64,000 nucleotides of DNA from Acidobacteriota bacterium (GTDB lineage Bacteria; Acidobacteriota; Terriglobia; 2-12-FULL-54-10), in the NCBI GenBank assembly GCA_009691245.1, contig SHUM01000001.1, positions 62,001-126,000 of the forward strand, written 5' to 3'. Numbering within the stretch: position 1 is the first letter of the stretch; each line of letters opens with the position of its first letter. Made by a program: the position numbers and the translations under genes. Positions 1-14,750 of the stretch are shown piece after piece. Below the pieces are notes generated by a model that searched no databases, was not told the origin of the DNA, and worked only from the letters and a program-made list of their open reading frames with translations.

Positions 1-1030
1 CGCGCGCAGAAACGCGGCGATCTCCGCGCGGTCGTTCGCGCCGAGATTAATATTGCCGATGCCGGGGCCCAGGTTTCCGCCTTGCGGGAAGTCGCCGTTG
101 CGGTTGTAGAACTGCAACATTTGTTCGAGCGTGGCCTGGCCGCCATTGTGAAAGTACGGTCCGGTGAACTCGACGTTGCGCAGCCCCGGTGCCTTGAAGG
201 TTCCGGCGGCTGCGGCGGTGTTGGCAGCGAACAGCGGCACGCCGAAATCGTCCGTGCCGCCCAGGCCGGCATCCTCGCCGATGAGCCGCACGCCGATGCG
301 GAAGAAGCCCAAATCGGCCGGGGTGATGGGGAAACGCCGGGAGACCACGCTCCAGCCCGCCGCGGTTATTTCGGCGCCATTGTGGCAGTTGGTACAACGC
401 GAGGCATTATTGCGGAATTCATTCAAGCCCTGCTGTTCGAGCGAGGTGAGCGCGTCGCTGCGCCCCTCGAGGAACTGATCCACGCGCGAATCGTTGGAGA
501 TGAGCGTGGCCTCGTAAGCCTGAATCGCCAGCCCCCAGAACAGCGCGAAGTTATGCTCGGCCTGGGTCCAGCCATCCAGCAGTTCCGGCGAATCGAAATA
601 CTCCGAGCGAAAGGCCGCCCACCTGCCGCTTGTCACTCAACACGGTGGAATTGTTGTTGCCAGCGTTGGACAGCCGGTGAAACGGGAAATCCGCGCTCGC
701 GAGCGTCTGATTGACCGCTGCGTCCGGGCCGGAGAGTTGATTTTGCAGACGGTGATCAGCACCGGCGTGAAAATGGCAGGTGGCGCAGGCGGTGCGTCCG
801 TCGCTGCCGGCCTGCATATCCCAGAACAGCGCCTTGCCGAGCGCGATCAGCGCCTTCTGGTCAGCCACGTAGCGCTCGATGCCGATGGGCGCCGGCGGCG
901 GCACGGTTTTCAATGAGGCCAGCGGCGGATTCGGCAGCGGGTCGCCAGGTCCGGGCCCGGGGGGGCCTCCTTGCTGCGCAAATCCCCGCGCGGCAGTCAG
1001 CATGATTCCCAGAAGCAAAAGAAATGTCAT
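1..1030 (-). pseudogene. Di-haem cytochrome c peroxidase / MauG-like protein, frameshifted and partial
   Basis: This is a secreted di-haem c-type cytochrome of the CCP/MauG family, which reduces peroxide or oxidises a substrate in the periplasm. It begins with a signal peptide (MTFLLLLGIMLTAARGFAQ) and has a first haem motif CATCH at residues 82-86 (773-787). After about residue 132 the frame stops making sense, but another frame of the same strand continues with family-like sequence (FDSPELLDGW, then QAEHNFALFW). That frame carries the second haem motif CTNCH at 382-396 and a FHNGGQ-like segment, and runs off the left edge. The shift lies at about 600-635, because the downstream frame has a TGA just before that point. 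The gene is therefore either a pseudogene or carries a one-base sequence error. The 3' end is missing from the window. Confidence 0.85.
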
Positions 1031-1155
1031 ATCACACCGCGTCCGTCCTCACATCATACCCGCCTCATATCAAACCCGCTCGGGCCGACGAAGTCGCGCG
1101 AAGTTGCAAATGATTCCAGCACTCCTAGACCATTTTTACTGATGCTGTAGCCCGA

Positions 1156-1273
1156 TCCGAGCCGCGGCAGTTTATGGAGCGTCCACGATATTCAGGTGCG
1201 CGACCAAATCCCGCGTTCAGAGGCACTCAGGTCTTCATGCCTGGTGGACGCTCCATAACTGTCGCGGCTCGGA
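1156..1273. repeat. Imperfect inverted repeat, family A relative
   Basis: Two arms of about 30 bases (1156-1186 and 1244-1273) are near-perfect reverse complements around a 57-base loop. They share the core GGAGCGTCCAC / GTGGACGCTCC and GCGGCTCGGA. A half copy of the same sequence occurs at 59182-59213. It lies between two genes transcribed leftward. Confidence 0.8.
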
Positions 1274-1294
1274 TACACGAACCCGCAAAACGGC

Positions 1295-3667
1295 CTAACG
1301 GTTCGGGCGCTTCTGGGCGGCTGATACAGGCCCGAATGCCGGCGATGGCACGCGGTGGTGCGTGGCCGATTCGTAGGCCGAGGCGGCTTTGATTACGTCG
1401 GGGTCATAGCCCGGGCCGGACCAGAACATCATGCTGATGGGCATGGGATGTGGCATGGTGGTCGGCACAGTTCCCGGCACGGCGTCGTAGCGCTTCTTGT
1501 TCGCGCTCAGGACATACTGGGGATCGTAGGAGACCGCTACAAAGCCGGCGGGAACATCAATCTCCGGGCTACCCAGAAGCGCGGTGAAGCGCTGGCAGCA
1601 ACTGGCCGACTCGCGGCCATCCACGCCGGGCTCCGCCGCCCCGCCCAGCAGGTAGGGCGGCAGGGTGTTCTCGGGATTCACGAAGACGTCGATGTTGTTC
1701 TCGCGCATCACCCGCAGGACGACCAAGCGGTTCACTGACTGCATCTTCAGAAAACTGATCGTGCCCGGCTCGGGAAGAGGGTTCTTGCTTTCGGCGGCGT
1801 TCAGCGCGCGGGCGCGCTCGCCGTCGGTCTTGAAGGTGGCATTGGCCACCCAGCTCGCCCAATCCTTCACGCGCGCATCGCCGCGGCGGGCCAGATACTC
1901 GTTCATGTGCAGAAGCGTCGTGGGATTTCCAAAGCCTTCGCTGATGTTGCGCAGGTTGATTCGGGGCGACAGCGGCGCCTGGCCCATCCCCAGAGCCACC
2001 AGATAGTCCACCGTGGTTACATCCCATCCCGGCACGGCGTAAGTGAGCTGGCCGTCCTCAGACTTGCGTGTGAAGTATTCCGGCACGTGCCGCGAGTACA
2101 CCTCGGCCAGCGCCTGCTGGAACGTGTATTTCATGTTGGGCACGGACGGGTCGTCTAGGTAGAGCGGGTCAACCGACTCGACCAGCTCGGCGCCCAGCTT
2201 GTCGCGCAGGATGGCCTTGATCTCCTGGTCAATCTGGTCGCTGATGGCCTCATCGTTCCTGGTGTGCTTCACCATGAACTCGCGCACGATGCCGATGCGC
2301 ACTCCCTTGAGCGGCTTGTTCTTCACCGCCGACTCGGGCACCAAAAAACTGGTATAAGGCTGCGCGGGAATGATGCCTTTGGGGATGGCCGTGAACATGT
2401 CGGCGGACTTGTAGCCCTTCATCGCGTCCAGCACGCGAGCGGCGTCCGGCACGGTCTTGCAGTGGATGCCGGCGCGGTCGCCCGAGTCGCTGAAGGTGGT
2501 TCCGCCATCCATGGTGATGCCCTTGGTGGTGAGCAGATTGACCACGCCGTTGCGCGAGGCCGGGCCTTTGCACGATGCGGAGGTCTGCTCGCAGATGCCG
2601 CAGGTCGCCAAGTTAGCCGCCACCGAGACGCCCGAGCCGTTGCTGGTGCCGCGCGGCACGCGCGCCGTGTCATAGGGGTTGCAGGCCTGGCCGCTCCATG
2701 GGGCATATTGCAGGTTGCCCTGCGGAAATACCATAGTGGGCTGATGCGGGCCATCCGCAGCCGCGCCGGGCACGTTGCTGGCCGAGGAGATGGCGTAGAT
2801 GATCGCGCCTTTGTCGCGCAGCACGGCGATGTCGGGCGAATCCACTTTGGGTGCGTCCATGGCGAAATTCACATCGTTGCCGCCGGTCGCGCGCATGTCC
2901 TTGGCGTCATACCAGTCCTTGAGCGAGATCACCGCGCAGTACATGGGGAGCTTCGCCAGATCGGGGTTGCGCCGGTACTGGCGGTCGAGCTCGGCGGCGC
3001 GCTCGAGCGCGTCGGGCATCTTGCGGAACTCCTCGCACGCCGCCGGCGCGCCGGCCGGCAACGGCCCGGCCGAGGGCGCGCGGTCGAAGTCGCCCTTGCA
3101 GGTGATGGAACGCTCGCCACGAATGTTCAGCGTCTCCAGCGCGTTGAGCTGCCCGGCGTTGGGTATGCCCACGCGCCAGCCATACTGCAATTGCACGCTC
3201 GGATCGGAGATGGAGGTCATCATCTTCCCAAATTCGATGGGCGGCCCGGCGTACTGATCCAGACTGGGGAGAATGGTGGATGCGGCGACAGTCTGCGTGG
3301 GGTACTGGAGCAGCGCGCCGGCGCGCATCATGCCGGTCGCCAGGCCGGTGGCTAGGCCAGTGCCCGAGCTGGTGGCCGAGCCGGTGGCCGGAGCAAGCGG
3401 TGCGCCGTCAGGCGTTATCAGCGCCGTGCAGACGCCGTTATACGCCTTGGCCCGATCGAGATAGGCCTGCACCACACCCTGGCAGGTCGTCCGCCCCTGG
3501 CGTATGGCGTTCTGAATATCGGAGATCGAGGCCTCCTCGATCTGGAACCCGCGCTGCTGTGCGCGCGCGGACAACACGGCGGCCGCCAGCATCAGTGCGG
3601 TGAAAAACCAACGGGCAGTGAAAAACCAGCTGGAAGCAAACCCCTTGGCGTGTGTTTTCGTAGTCAT
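1295..3667 (-). CDS. Secreted amidase-signature family hydrolase
   Basis: This is an amidase-signature enzyme of about 790 residues, expected to hydrolyse amide bonds outside the cytoplasm. An uncleaved or cleaved N-terminal hydrophobic segment (about residues 14-36, ending ARAQQ) suggests export. The Ser-cisSer-Lys triad can be placed as Lys250 (SLKDWYDAK), Ser342 or Ser345 in GTSNGSG (the usual GGSSGG loop), and a nucleophile Ser365 in TSASCKGPASRNG. These loops are divergent, so the substrate is unknown. Residues 96-113 form a Gly/Ser/Ala/Thr linker (repeated ATGLATGLA). I chose the ATG at 3667 because AGGAGG lies 8-9 bases upstream; a longer frame upstream lacks a site. At about 790 residues it is longer than typical 450-550 residue amidases, because of insertions around residues 130-240. 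Confidence 0.85.
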   Translation of the reverse strand: MTTKTHAKGFASSWFFTARWFFTALMLAAAVLSARAQQRGFQIEEASISDIQNAIRQGRTTCQGVVQAYLDRAKAYNGVCTALITPDGAPLAPATGSATSSGTGLATGLATGMMRAGALLQYPTQTVAASTILPSLDQYAGPPIEFGKMMTSISDPSVQLQYGWRVGIPNAGQLNALETLNIRGERSITCKGDFDRAPSAGPLPAGAPAACEEFRKMPDALERAAELDRQYRRNPDLAKLPMYCAVISLKDWYDAKDMRATGGNDVNFAMDAPKVDSPDIAVLRDKGAIIYAISSASNVPGAAADGPHQPTMVFPQGNLQYAPWSGQACNPYDTARVPRGTSNGSGVSVAANLATCGICEQTSASCKGPASRNGVVNLLTTKGITMDGGTTFSDSGDRAGIHCKTVPDAARVLDAMKGYKSADMFTAIPKGIIPAQPYTSFLVPESAVKNKPLKGVRIGIVREFMVKHTRNDEAISDQIDQEIKAILRDKLGAELVESVDPLYLDDPSVPNMKYTFQQALAEVYSRHVPEYFTRKSEDGQLTYAVPGWDVTTVDYLVALGMGQAPLSPRINLRNISEGFGNPTTLLHMNEYLARRGDARVKDWASWVANATFKTDGERARALNAAESKNPLPEPGTISFLKMQSVNRLVVLRVMRENNIDVFVNPENTLPPYLLGGAAEPGVDGRESASCCQRFTALLGSPEIDVPAGFVAVSYDPQYVLSANKKRYDAVPGTVPTTMPHPMPISMMFWSGPGYDPDVIKAASAYESATHHRVPSPAFGPVSAAQKRPNR

Positions 3668-3820
3668 CACAATTCCCCTCCTCGCAATCACAGTGTGCAG
3701 TATTCCACGGATTGCAAGCCAAGCCAAGAGGCTCAATTCAGCAGTAGTGAGTCGGCTTGCAGGGGTGCATTTTGAAAAGCATTCTTTGAAAGATTTCGGG
3801 AAAGGCTGAGTTGGTCGGCC

Positions 3821-5359
3821 CTAGAGGATTTGAAATGGGCTGGCGGCGGGTTGCGCCTGCTGATATAGCGGCTCAGGCGTGGAGAACCGGGCGTCCAGAT
3901 CGGCGTCCCCATGATCCAATGTCATGCGCTTTTCCGGAACAAACACTGGCGCGCCGACTGCTTCACCTTGCAGCGAGGTCGCGGTTACCTGCGTGACGCG
4001 CGTGTTCCAATACTGGCCCGCAGCGGGGACATCGTGCAGTTCAGCCGGCACCGTGAAGTTCAGGATCAGGTTCTCCGCCGTGCGGCCCTTCCAGAGCTTG
4101 GCCCCGGTGGCGGTGGGCTTCGAGCTGGCCGACTCGATTTGCACCTCCATGAGCGTGCCGACAAAGCGCTGGTAGAGATCGAGCTGGATCTGCCGCTGGC
4201 GATCCTGCACGATGCGCAGGCGCAGGGCCTTCACTTCGTCGGGGATCACGTCGGCGTAGTCGAGCGCGGCGGTGTTGGGGCGCGGCGAAAATTGGAATGA
4301 ATAAATCAAGTCATAGCCGACCTCGTCGAGCAGCGTGATGGTTTGCTCGAAGTCGCGCTCGGTCTCGCCGGGGAAGCCGACGATGATGTCGGTTGAGAGG
4401 CTGATGCGGCGGCGCGCGGCGTTTAATCCGCCCGCGGCGCTTAATGAGGGCGCGTGCGCGCCCTGTTTTATCCAAGCGATGCGTTCCAGATACTGCTCGC
4501 GCGTGTAGTCGCGCTTCATGCCGCGCAGCACGTCGGACGAACCGGACTGCACGGGCAGGTGGACGTGGTTGCACAGGCCGGGATGCGCGGCGATGGCCTC
4601 GACGATATCGCGGCCAAAGTCGCGCGGATGCGACGTGGTGAAGCGCACGCGGCGGATGCCAGCCACGTCGGCGACCTTGGTCATCAACTCGGCGAACGAC
4701 ACGCGCGCTGACGACGGATCGCGGTAGGAGTTCACGTTCTGTCCGAGCAGTTGAATCTCGGTGACGCCGGAGTCGGCGATGCGCCGCGCTTCTTCTATCA
4801 CGCTCACCGAGGTGCGGGAGCGCTCCGGGCCGCGCGTGAAGGGAACCACGCAGTAGGCGCAATGTTTGTCGCAGCCCTCGATGATGGTGATGTAGGCGCG
4901 ATGCGGGTTCTCTCGATTCGTGTAGGGCGTGTCGAACGTTTCTTCGGTGTCGAGGCTGAGGCCGGTAACGCGCTCCTCGCCCGCCTCCAGCCGCGCGATC
5001 AACTCAGGGAGCTTGGAATAACTGGCGGAGCCAGCCACTAATGACACATGTGGAGCGGCGTCGAAGATCGCCTCGCCCTCCTGCTGCGCGACGCAGCCCA
5101 GCACGCCATATTTCTGCGGCATCAGCCAGCCGACGCCCTCGCGCCACTCCGGCTTGGTGCGCTTATGCTCATTCAGCCGGTTGAACACCTTCTGCGCGGC
5201 CTTCTCGCGGATGCTGCACGTGTTGTAGAGGACCAGCGTAGCCATCTCGGCGTCCTCCACCTGCGCGTAGCCGTGCTGGCGCAGCGTCCCAATGACCTTC
5301 TCCGAGTCATGGACGTTCATCTGGCAGCCGAAAGTCTCGAGGTAAAAAGTTTTGGACAT
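3821..5359 (-). CDS. miaB: tRNA-2-methylthio-N6-dimethylallyladenosine synthase MiaB
   Basis: MiaB is a radical-SAM methylthiotransferase that adds the 2-methylthio group to i6A37 of tRNAs in the cytosol. The UPF0004 cluster cysteines are visible at residues 12 (TFGCQMN), 48 (YNTCSIR) and 89 (LGCVAQ). The radical-SAM cluster is CDKHCAYC at 163-170, and a C-terminal TRAM-type region follows at about 380-475. The protein is 512 residues, longer than the usual 440-470. Part of the excess is an insertion at residues 300-317 (GAHAPSLSAAGGLNAARR) between the IAWIKQ helix and LSTDIIVGFPGE, encoded by an 18-base near-duplication (4409-4462). No strong ribosome site precedes the ATG. Confidence 0.97.
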   Translation of the reverse strand: MSKTFYLETFGCQMNVHDSEKVIGTLRQHGYAQVEDAEMATLVLYNTCSIREKAAQKVFNRLNEHKRTKPEWREGVGWLMPQKYGVLGCVAQQEGEAIFDAAPHVSLVAGSASYSKLPELIARLEAGEERVTGLSLDTEETFDTPYTNRENPHRAYITIIEGCDKHCAYCVVPFTRGPERSRTSVSVIEEARRIADSGVTEIQLLGQNVNSYRDPSSARVSFAELMTKVADVAGIRRVRFTTSHPRDFGRDIVEAIAAHPGLCNHVHLPVQSGSSDVLRGMKRDYTREQYLERIAWIKQGAHAPSLSAAGGLNAARRRISLSTDIIVGFPGETERDFEQTITLLDEVGYDLIYSFQFSPRPNTAALDYADVIPDEVKALRLRIVQDRQRQIQLDLYQRFVGTLMEVQIESASSKPTATGAKLWKGRTAENLILNFTVPAELHDVPAAGQYWNTRVTQVTATSLQGEAVGAPVFVPEKRMTLDHGDADLDARFSTPEPLYQQAQPAASPFQIL

Positions 5360-5459
5360 AATTGGGCGGCGTTAGTTCTGCGCACCGAACTGAGATTATA
5401 GCATTGGCGAAGCGAACGCGGATGGTAGCGCTCTGTTTCGGCTCATTGCGAAATAGTGC

Positions 5460-5486
5460 TTGACGAACGGGCCGCGTTCATACAAT
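5460..5486 (+). promoter_or_regulatory. Candidate sigma70-type promoter for the DUF5684 gene
   Basis: TTGACG (5460-5465) and TACAAT (5481-5486) are each one base from consensus, but the spacer is only 15 bases. The -10 lies 60 bases before the ATG at 5546, and an AGGAGG ribosome site is at 5529-5534. Confidence 0.35.
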
Positions 5487-5545
5487 CTACACGCGACTTC
5501 GCAGGACACGTACGGATACTTCAAAGATGAGGAGGATTCACCGAC

Positions 5546-5905
5546 ATGGACGAAGTTGGAGTTGGTGTTGGAATATTATTTATGGGGTTCATTGTGGTGA
5601 TGGTGGCGTTGTTCGTGCTGATTATCGCGTCGTTCTGGGTGGTCTTCACCAAGGCCGGCCAGCCGGGATGGGCCAGCATCGTCCCCATCTACAACATCAT
5701 TGTATTACTGCAGATTGCCGGCAAGCCCACGTGGTGGATTTTGCTGATGCTGCTCCCGCTCGTCAACATAGTGATCGGCATCATGATGGCCATCGCCAAG
5801 AACTTCGGCAAATCCGATGGCTTCGGCATCGGGCTGCTGTTGCTGCCGATGATCTTCTATCCCATGCTGGCCTGGGGCGACGCCCGCTACAATCGTGTGG
5901 CCTAG
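5546..5905 (+). CDS. Small DUF5684-family membrane protein
   Basis: This is a 119-residue integral membrane protein with three hydrophobic segments (about 8-34, 60-83 and 96-112). The conserved features of the DUF5684 family are present: GQPGWASIVPIYN, IAGKPTWWILL, the KNFGKSDGFGIGL loop and the C-terminal GDARYN. Its role is unknown; the family is widespread in bacteria and often lies beside signal-peptidase or envelope genes. AGGAGG lies 11 bases before the ATG. The stop codon sits inside a 13-base unit (GTGTGGCCTAGGC) repeated 2.6 times at 5895-5928, and a 33-bp perfect hairpin follows, which probably ends the transcript. Confidence 0.85.
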   Translation: MDEVGVGVGILFMGFIVVMVALFVLIIASFWVVFTKAGQPGWASIVPIYNIIVLLQIAGKPTWWILLMLLPLVNIVIGIMMAIAKNFGKSDGFGIGLLLLPMIFYPMLAWGDARYNRVA

Positions 5906-5942
5906 GCGTGTGGCCTAGGCGCGTGGCCGAAAAGCGATTTTC

Positions 5943-6028
5943 GGTTGTCATTCCGAGCGCAGCGAGGAATCTGCTGTGCGTGCGTTTGAAGTAAAAGCAG
6001 ATTCCTCGCTGCGCTCGGAATGACAACC
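5943..6028. repeat. Perfect 33-bp inverted repeat, family C (GTCATTCCGAGCG...)
   Basis: Arms 5943-5975 and 5996-6028 are perfect reverse complements with a 20-base loop. The core is GTCATTCCGAGCGCAGCGAG followed by GAATCTGCT. Related copies are at 24089-24117, 40713-40825 and 47589-47627. The rest of the 5906-6212 gap holds only the upstream region of the next gene; I see no further gene there. Confidence 0.95.
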
Positions 6029-6212
6029 AAATCGGAATGACACCCAAAACAGCTTCCAACAATCCGCCGGACTGCCTGCTCGATTCATAAACCCAGCCTA
6101 CCATTCCGCTATTGACCACCCTGCTATTGACCAAAATGCGAGAAGCACATAGAATCTGTACCCAAGTGTATTGGATCGTGTTCTGTCTAGCGTTGTAAGG
6201 AGTTCATAGCAT

Positions 6213-7592
6213 ATGAGCAAAAAAACATTGCAGTCTCATCCTGCATTATTCGTTTATGCCGGAGTCGTGGCCGCCGCCATCGTAATGATGTTGGTTGGCG
6301 GGTCGCCGGGCGAAACCCCAATTGCCAGCTCCTACGGGCCGCGGCTGGTCTCGATTGATCCGCTGCCGGAGATGCCCGAGATGGGCGCCGACGGCGCGAT
6401 GTGCCAGCTGGTGCCGGCCAGTGCGTCATCAGCTTTCGGGTCGATGCAAGCCCAGGCGACACCGCCGGCGGGCGCCACGGCGGACGGCGCGCGCATGGTC
6501 ATCGAGCGAGCGCCTTCGCGCGTGATTAAGGACCCCTACCCCACATACAGCGCAGTGGCGCTGGATCTGGTGAATGGCGAGATCGTCCTGCAGGACGAGA
6601 ACCTGTTTCAGATCATGGTCTATGACCGCAACACCAACACGCCGCCCACGGCGGCCATGAGCGAGCCCAAGCGCGTCATCGGCGGACATCACACCAAGGT
6701 CGAGTTCAACTGCGGCCTCTACATCGACCCCAAAAACGGCGACATCTACTCTGTCAACAACGACACGCTGGACACCCTGACCGTGTTCTCGCGCGAGGCT
6801 CGCGGCGACGTGCCGCCCACGCGCGAGATGGAGACCCCGCACGGGACTTATGGCATCGCCGTGGACGAGAAGGCCGAGGAGATGTTTCTCACCGTGCAGC
6901 ACGCCTCGTCGGTGGTGGTCTATCCCAAATACGGACAAGGCAAAGTCGAGCCGCTGCGCATGATCGCGGGCAACAAGACGGGCCTCGCCGATCCGCATGG
7001 CGTGGTTGTCGACACCAAGAACGGCTGGGTGTTCGTGGTCAACTACGGCAACTTCGCCGAGTACGAAGTGGGCAAGGAACGCGGCGGCGGCGGTGGCACG
7101 GGCGGCCTGGGACGCATCCCCGGCTCGGGCAAGTTCTTCCCGCCCTCCATCACCTCCTATCCCATCAAGACCGACGGCGACGTGGCGCCGCTGCGCACCA
7201 TCCAAGGCCCCAAGACGCAGCTCAACTGGCCCGGCCACATGTTCGTGGACGAGGAAGACGGGCTGATTTACGTGGCCAACGACGGCGGCGACTCCGTCCT
7301 GGTCTTCAAGGTAACTGACAACGGCGACGTGGCTCCCACGCGCGTCGTCAAAGGGCCGCGGACGATGATCAAGAACCCCACGGGCATCTTCGTGGACAAG
7401 AAGAACAAGGAGATGGTGGTGGCCAACATGGGCAACCATTCCGCCACGGTGTATCCGCTCTATGCTGACGGCAATGTCCCGCCAGTGCGCCAGATTCGCG
7501 GAGCTCCCGCCGACCAGCCCGCGTTGCAGATCGGCAACCCCGGCGCCGTTGCCTATGACACCAAGCGCAACGAAATACTCGTACCCAACTGA
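6213..7592 (+). CDS. NHL/6-bladed beta-propeller protein, upstream part before in-frame TGA
   Basis: This is an exported beta-propeller protein of unknown ligand. An N-terminal membrane or signal segment (about residues 12-30) is followed by repeated blades, each with a G-IAVD/GI(F/V)VD strand and a (V/I)xVxN strand ending in xxVxVF or xxVxVYP. Blades fall at roughly 120-155, 170-215, 220-260, 265-330, 345-390 and 395-440. AAGGAG lies 10 bases before the ATG. The frame ends at TGA (7590-7592) inside a blade (EILVPN-stop-VAHPQIAVF), and the same frame continues as propeller for another 296 residues. The intact gene would encode about 756 residues. Nonsense mutation, sequence error or recoding are all possible. 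Confidence 0.8.
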   Translation: MSKKTLQSHPALFVYAGVVAAAIVMMLVGGSPGETPIASSYGPRLVSIDPLPEMPEMGADGAMCQLVPASASSAFGSMQAQATPPAGATADGARMVIERAPSRVIKDPYPTYSAVALDLVNGEIVLQDENLFQIMVYDRNTNTPPTAAMSEPKRVIGGHHTKVEFNCGLYIDPKNGDIYSVNNDTLDTLTVFSREARGDVPPTREMETPHGTYGIAVDEKAEEMFLTVQHASSVVVYPKYGQGKVEPLRMIAGNKTGLADPHGVVVDTKNGWVFVVNYGNFAEYEVGKERGGGGGTGGLGRIPGSGKFFPPSITSYPIKTDGDVAPLRTIQGPKTQLNWPGHMFVDEEDGLIYVANDGGDSVLVFKVTDNGDVAPTRVVKGPRTMIKNPTGIFVDKKNKEMVVANMGNHSATVYPLYADGNVPPVRQIRGAPADQPALQIGNPGAVAYDTKRNEILVPN

Positions 7593-8483
7593 GTGGCGCA
7601 TCCGCAGATCGCGGTCTTCGACAGGTTGTCGAAGGGCAACGAAGCGCCCCGCAGACTGATCTTCGGGCAGGCCACCCTGCTCAGCCGCACCATGCACGAC
7701 ATCCGCTACAACGAGAAGCGCGATGAGCTGGCGGTAACCAACCCGTTTGCGCAGGCCATCCTGACGTATAAGGGCGACGCCGACAAGCAGGCCGCGCCGG
7801 TGCGGATCATTCAGGGGCTGAAGACGATGCTCAGCGGCGACGACACGCTGGAGATCGACCCGGTCCACGACGAAATCCTCATTCCGCAGGATGACCAGAT
7901 ACTGGTCTTCCCCGCCGGAGCCAACGGCAACGTCGCGCCCATCCGCCGTCCCCGCCGTGCCGCCGGACCAGCTAACTGGACCATCGGCGGCGGCATCGCT
8001 GTCGACTATGTCCACAACGTCATCGCCACCGACGGCACGCTGCGCGGCGACTGGGCCAAGAAGTATCCCACCGCCAACCCGCACAATTATCCGACGGGTC
8101 GCAACACGATTCTCATCTTCGACCGGCTGGCCGATGGGGAAGTCGATCCCATCCGGTTCATCCGCGGCCCCAAGACCGGCCTGTACGCTACCCGCCAGCT
8201 CTCGGTCTACTCGAAGGGCGGGTGGATCGTGGCCAGCCAGATCAGCGACGGCGGCACGGCCATCCCTCTGGACACCTTCCTCGGCGTCTGGAGCATCTAC
8301 GACAACGGCGACGTGGCGCCCAAGTGGAAGATCGACGGCAAGGCCTCCAACATCATGGTGAAGCCGCGCGGCGTAACCCTGAACCCCAACCACAAGGAGA
8401 TTATGATCTCCGACATGCGCCTGAACGCGGTGCTGACCTTCTCCTTCCCGGAGCTATTCGATCAGGAGGCCCGGCGGCCCTAG
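7593..8483 (+). pseudogene. NHL/beta-propeller protein, downstream part after in-frame TGA
   Basis: This is the same-frame continuation of the propeller gene. It starts on the codon after the TGA, and that codon is GTG, so a separate start cannot be excluded, but no ribosome site precedes it. It reads VAHPQIAVFDRLSKGN and then further blades (DELAVTNPFAQAILTY, DEILIPQDDQILVF, a VIATDG blade, and a final EIMISDMRLNAVLTFSFPEL). Without the first half it has no export signal and an incomplete propeller, so it is not credible as an independent protein. It probably represents the C-terminal 40% of a single ancestral protein. Confidence 0.7.
7616..7634 (+). other. Hairpin 23 nt after in-frame TGA, SECIS-like in outline
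   Basis: CTTCGAC (7616-7622) and GTCGAAG (7628-7634) form a perfect 7-bp stem with the loop AGGTT. The stem starts 23 bases and the loop 30 bases after the TGA at 7590-7592, and a G is the second loop base. Bacterial SECIS elements place a short stem with a G-bearing loop at roughly this distance. The hairpin also simply encodes FDRLSKG, a blade motif, so it may be coincidence. Confidence 0.25.
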
Positions 8484-8504
8484 GGCTTTTTCCGAAACGG
8501 TGTA

Positions 8505-8552
8505 ACAGAGTCGCTACCGGGAGGGACCGCTCCCTCCCGGTCGCGGCTCTGT
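8505..8552. repeat. Family A palindromic repeat (ACAGAGCCGCGACCGGGAGG...)
   Basis: The 22-base arms 8505-8526 and 8531-8552 differ at two positions and enclose the 4-base loop CCGC. The element sits 21 bases after the beta-propeller stop and may end that transcript. Other copies are at 25194-25222 (half), 33945-34029, 50812-50901 and 62250-62335. Confidence 0.93.
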
Positions 8553-8702
8553 GACAGGTCGGGATGTGTAATTCGGTTCAGCGGGCAATCCGCGAAAAGA
8601 ATCGCTTGCAATCTGCAACGCGCGTACTTAAGCTAGAGGCAAGACTTTGGAGCTAGACAGTATAGATTTGAAACAAACATGACGTTTTCTCAAGGAGATT
8701 CC

Positions 8703-12023
<3,321 letters not shown>

Positions 12024-12048
12024 ACTTTAACTTTTTACTTCCTTCCGA

Positions 12049-12088
12049 AGAGCCACGGCAGCCCCCAAGGGCCGTCGTGGCTCTTTTG
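12049..12088 (+). terminator. Rho-independent terminator after the TonB-type receptor
   Basis: AGAGCCACGGC (12049-12059) pairs with GCCGTCGTGGCTCT (12071-12084), with a small bulge, and is followed by a TTTT run. It lies 26 bases after the receptor stop codon. Confidence 0.8.
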
Positions 12089-12175
12089 TTTCTGCGCGGT
12101 TTGCGGCGCAATTCCGTGGTTTGAGATTGCTTGAGTCCCATGCTATTCTGGCGCTGTCCGCGCACTGGATTTTCG

Positions 12176-12203
12176 TCAGGGCACGACTTTAGTCGTGCCC
12201 TGA
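12176..12203. repeat. Family B short perfect palindrome (GGCACGACT-NN-AGTCGTGCC)
   Basis: This is a perfect 13-bp stem TCAGGGCACGACT / AGTCGTGCCCTGA around a 2-base centre. The same core occurs twice in the compound array at 24673-24850. It lies just upstream of the DUF1592 gene. Confidence 0.93.
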
Positions 12204-12242
12204 CACCGAATGACCGCACATAATTTTGCTGGAGTCAGTGGA

Positions 12243-14746
<2,504 letters not shown>

Positions 14747-14750
<4 letters not shown>

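Noticed and set aside
6429-8393. A 654-codon open frame on the minus strand opposite the beta-propeller genes
   Set aside because: Composition (His, Val, Asp, Arg-rich, no motif) is that of an antisense shadow in high-GC DNA; the plus strand has clear propeller blades and a ribosome site.
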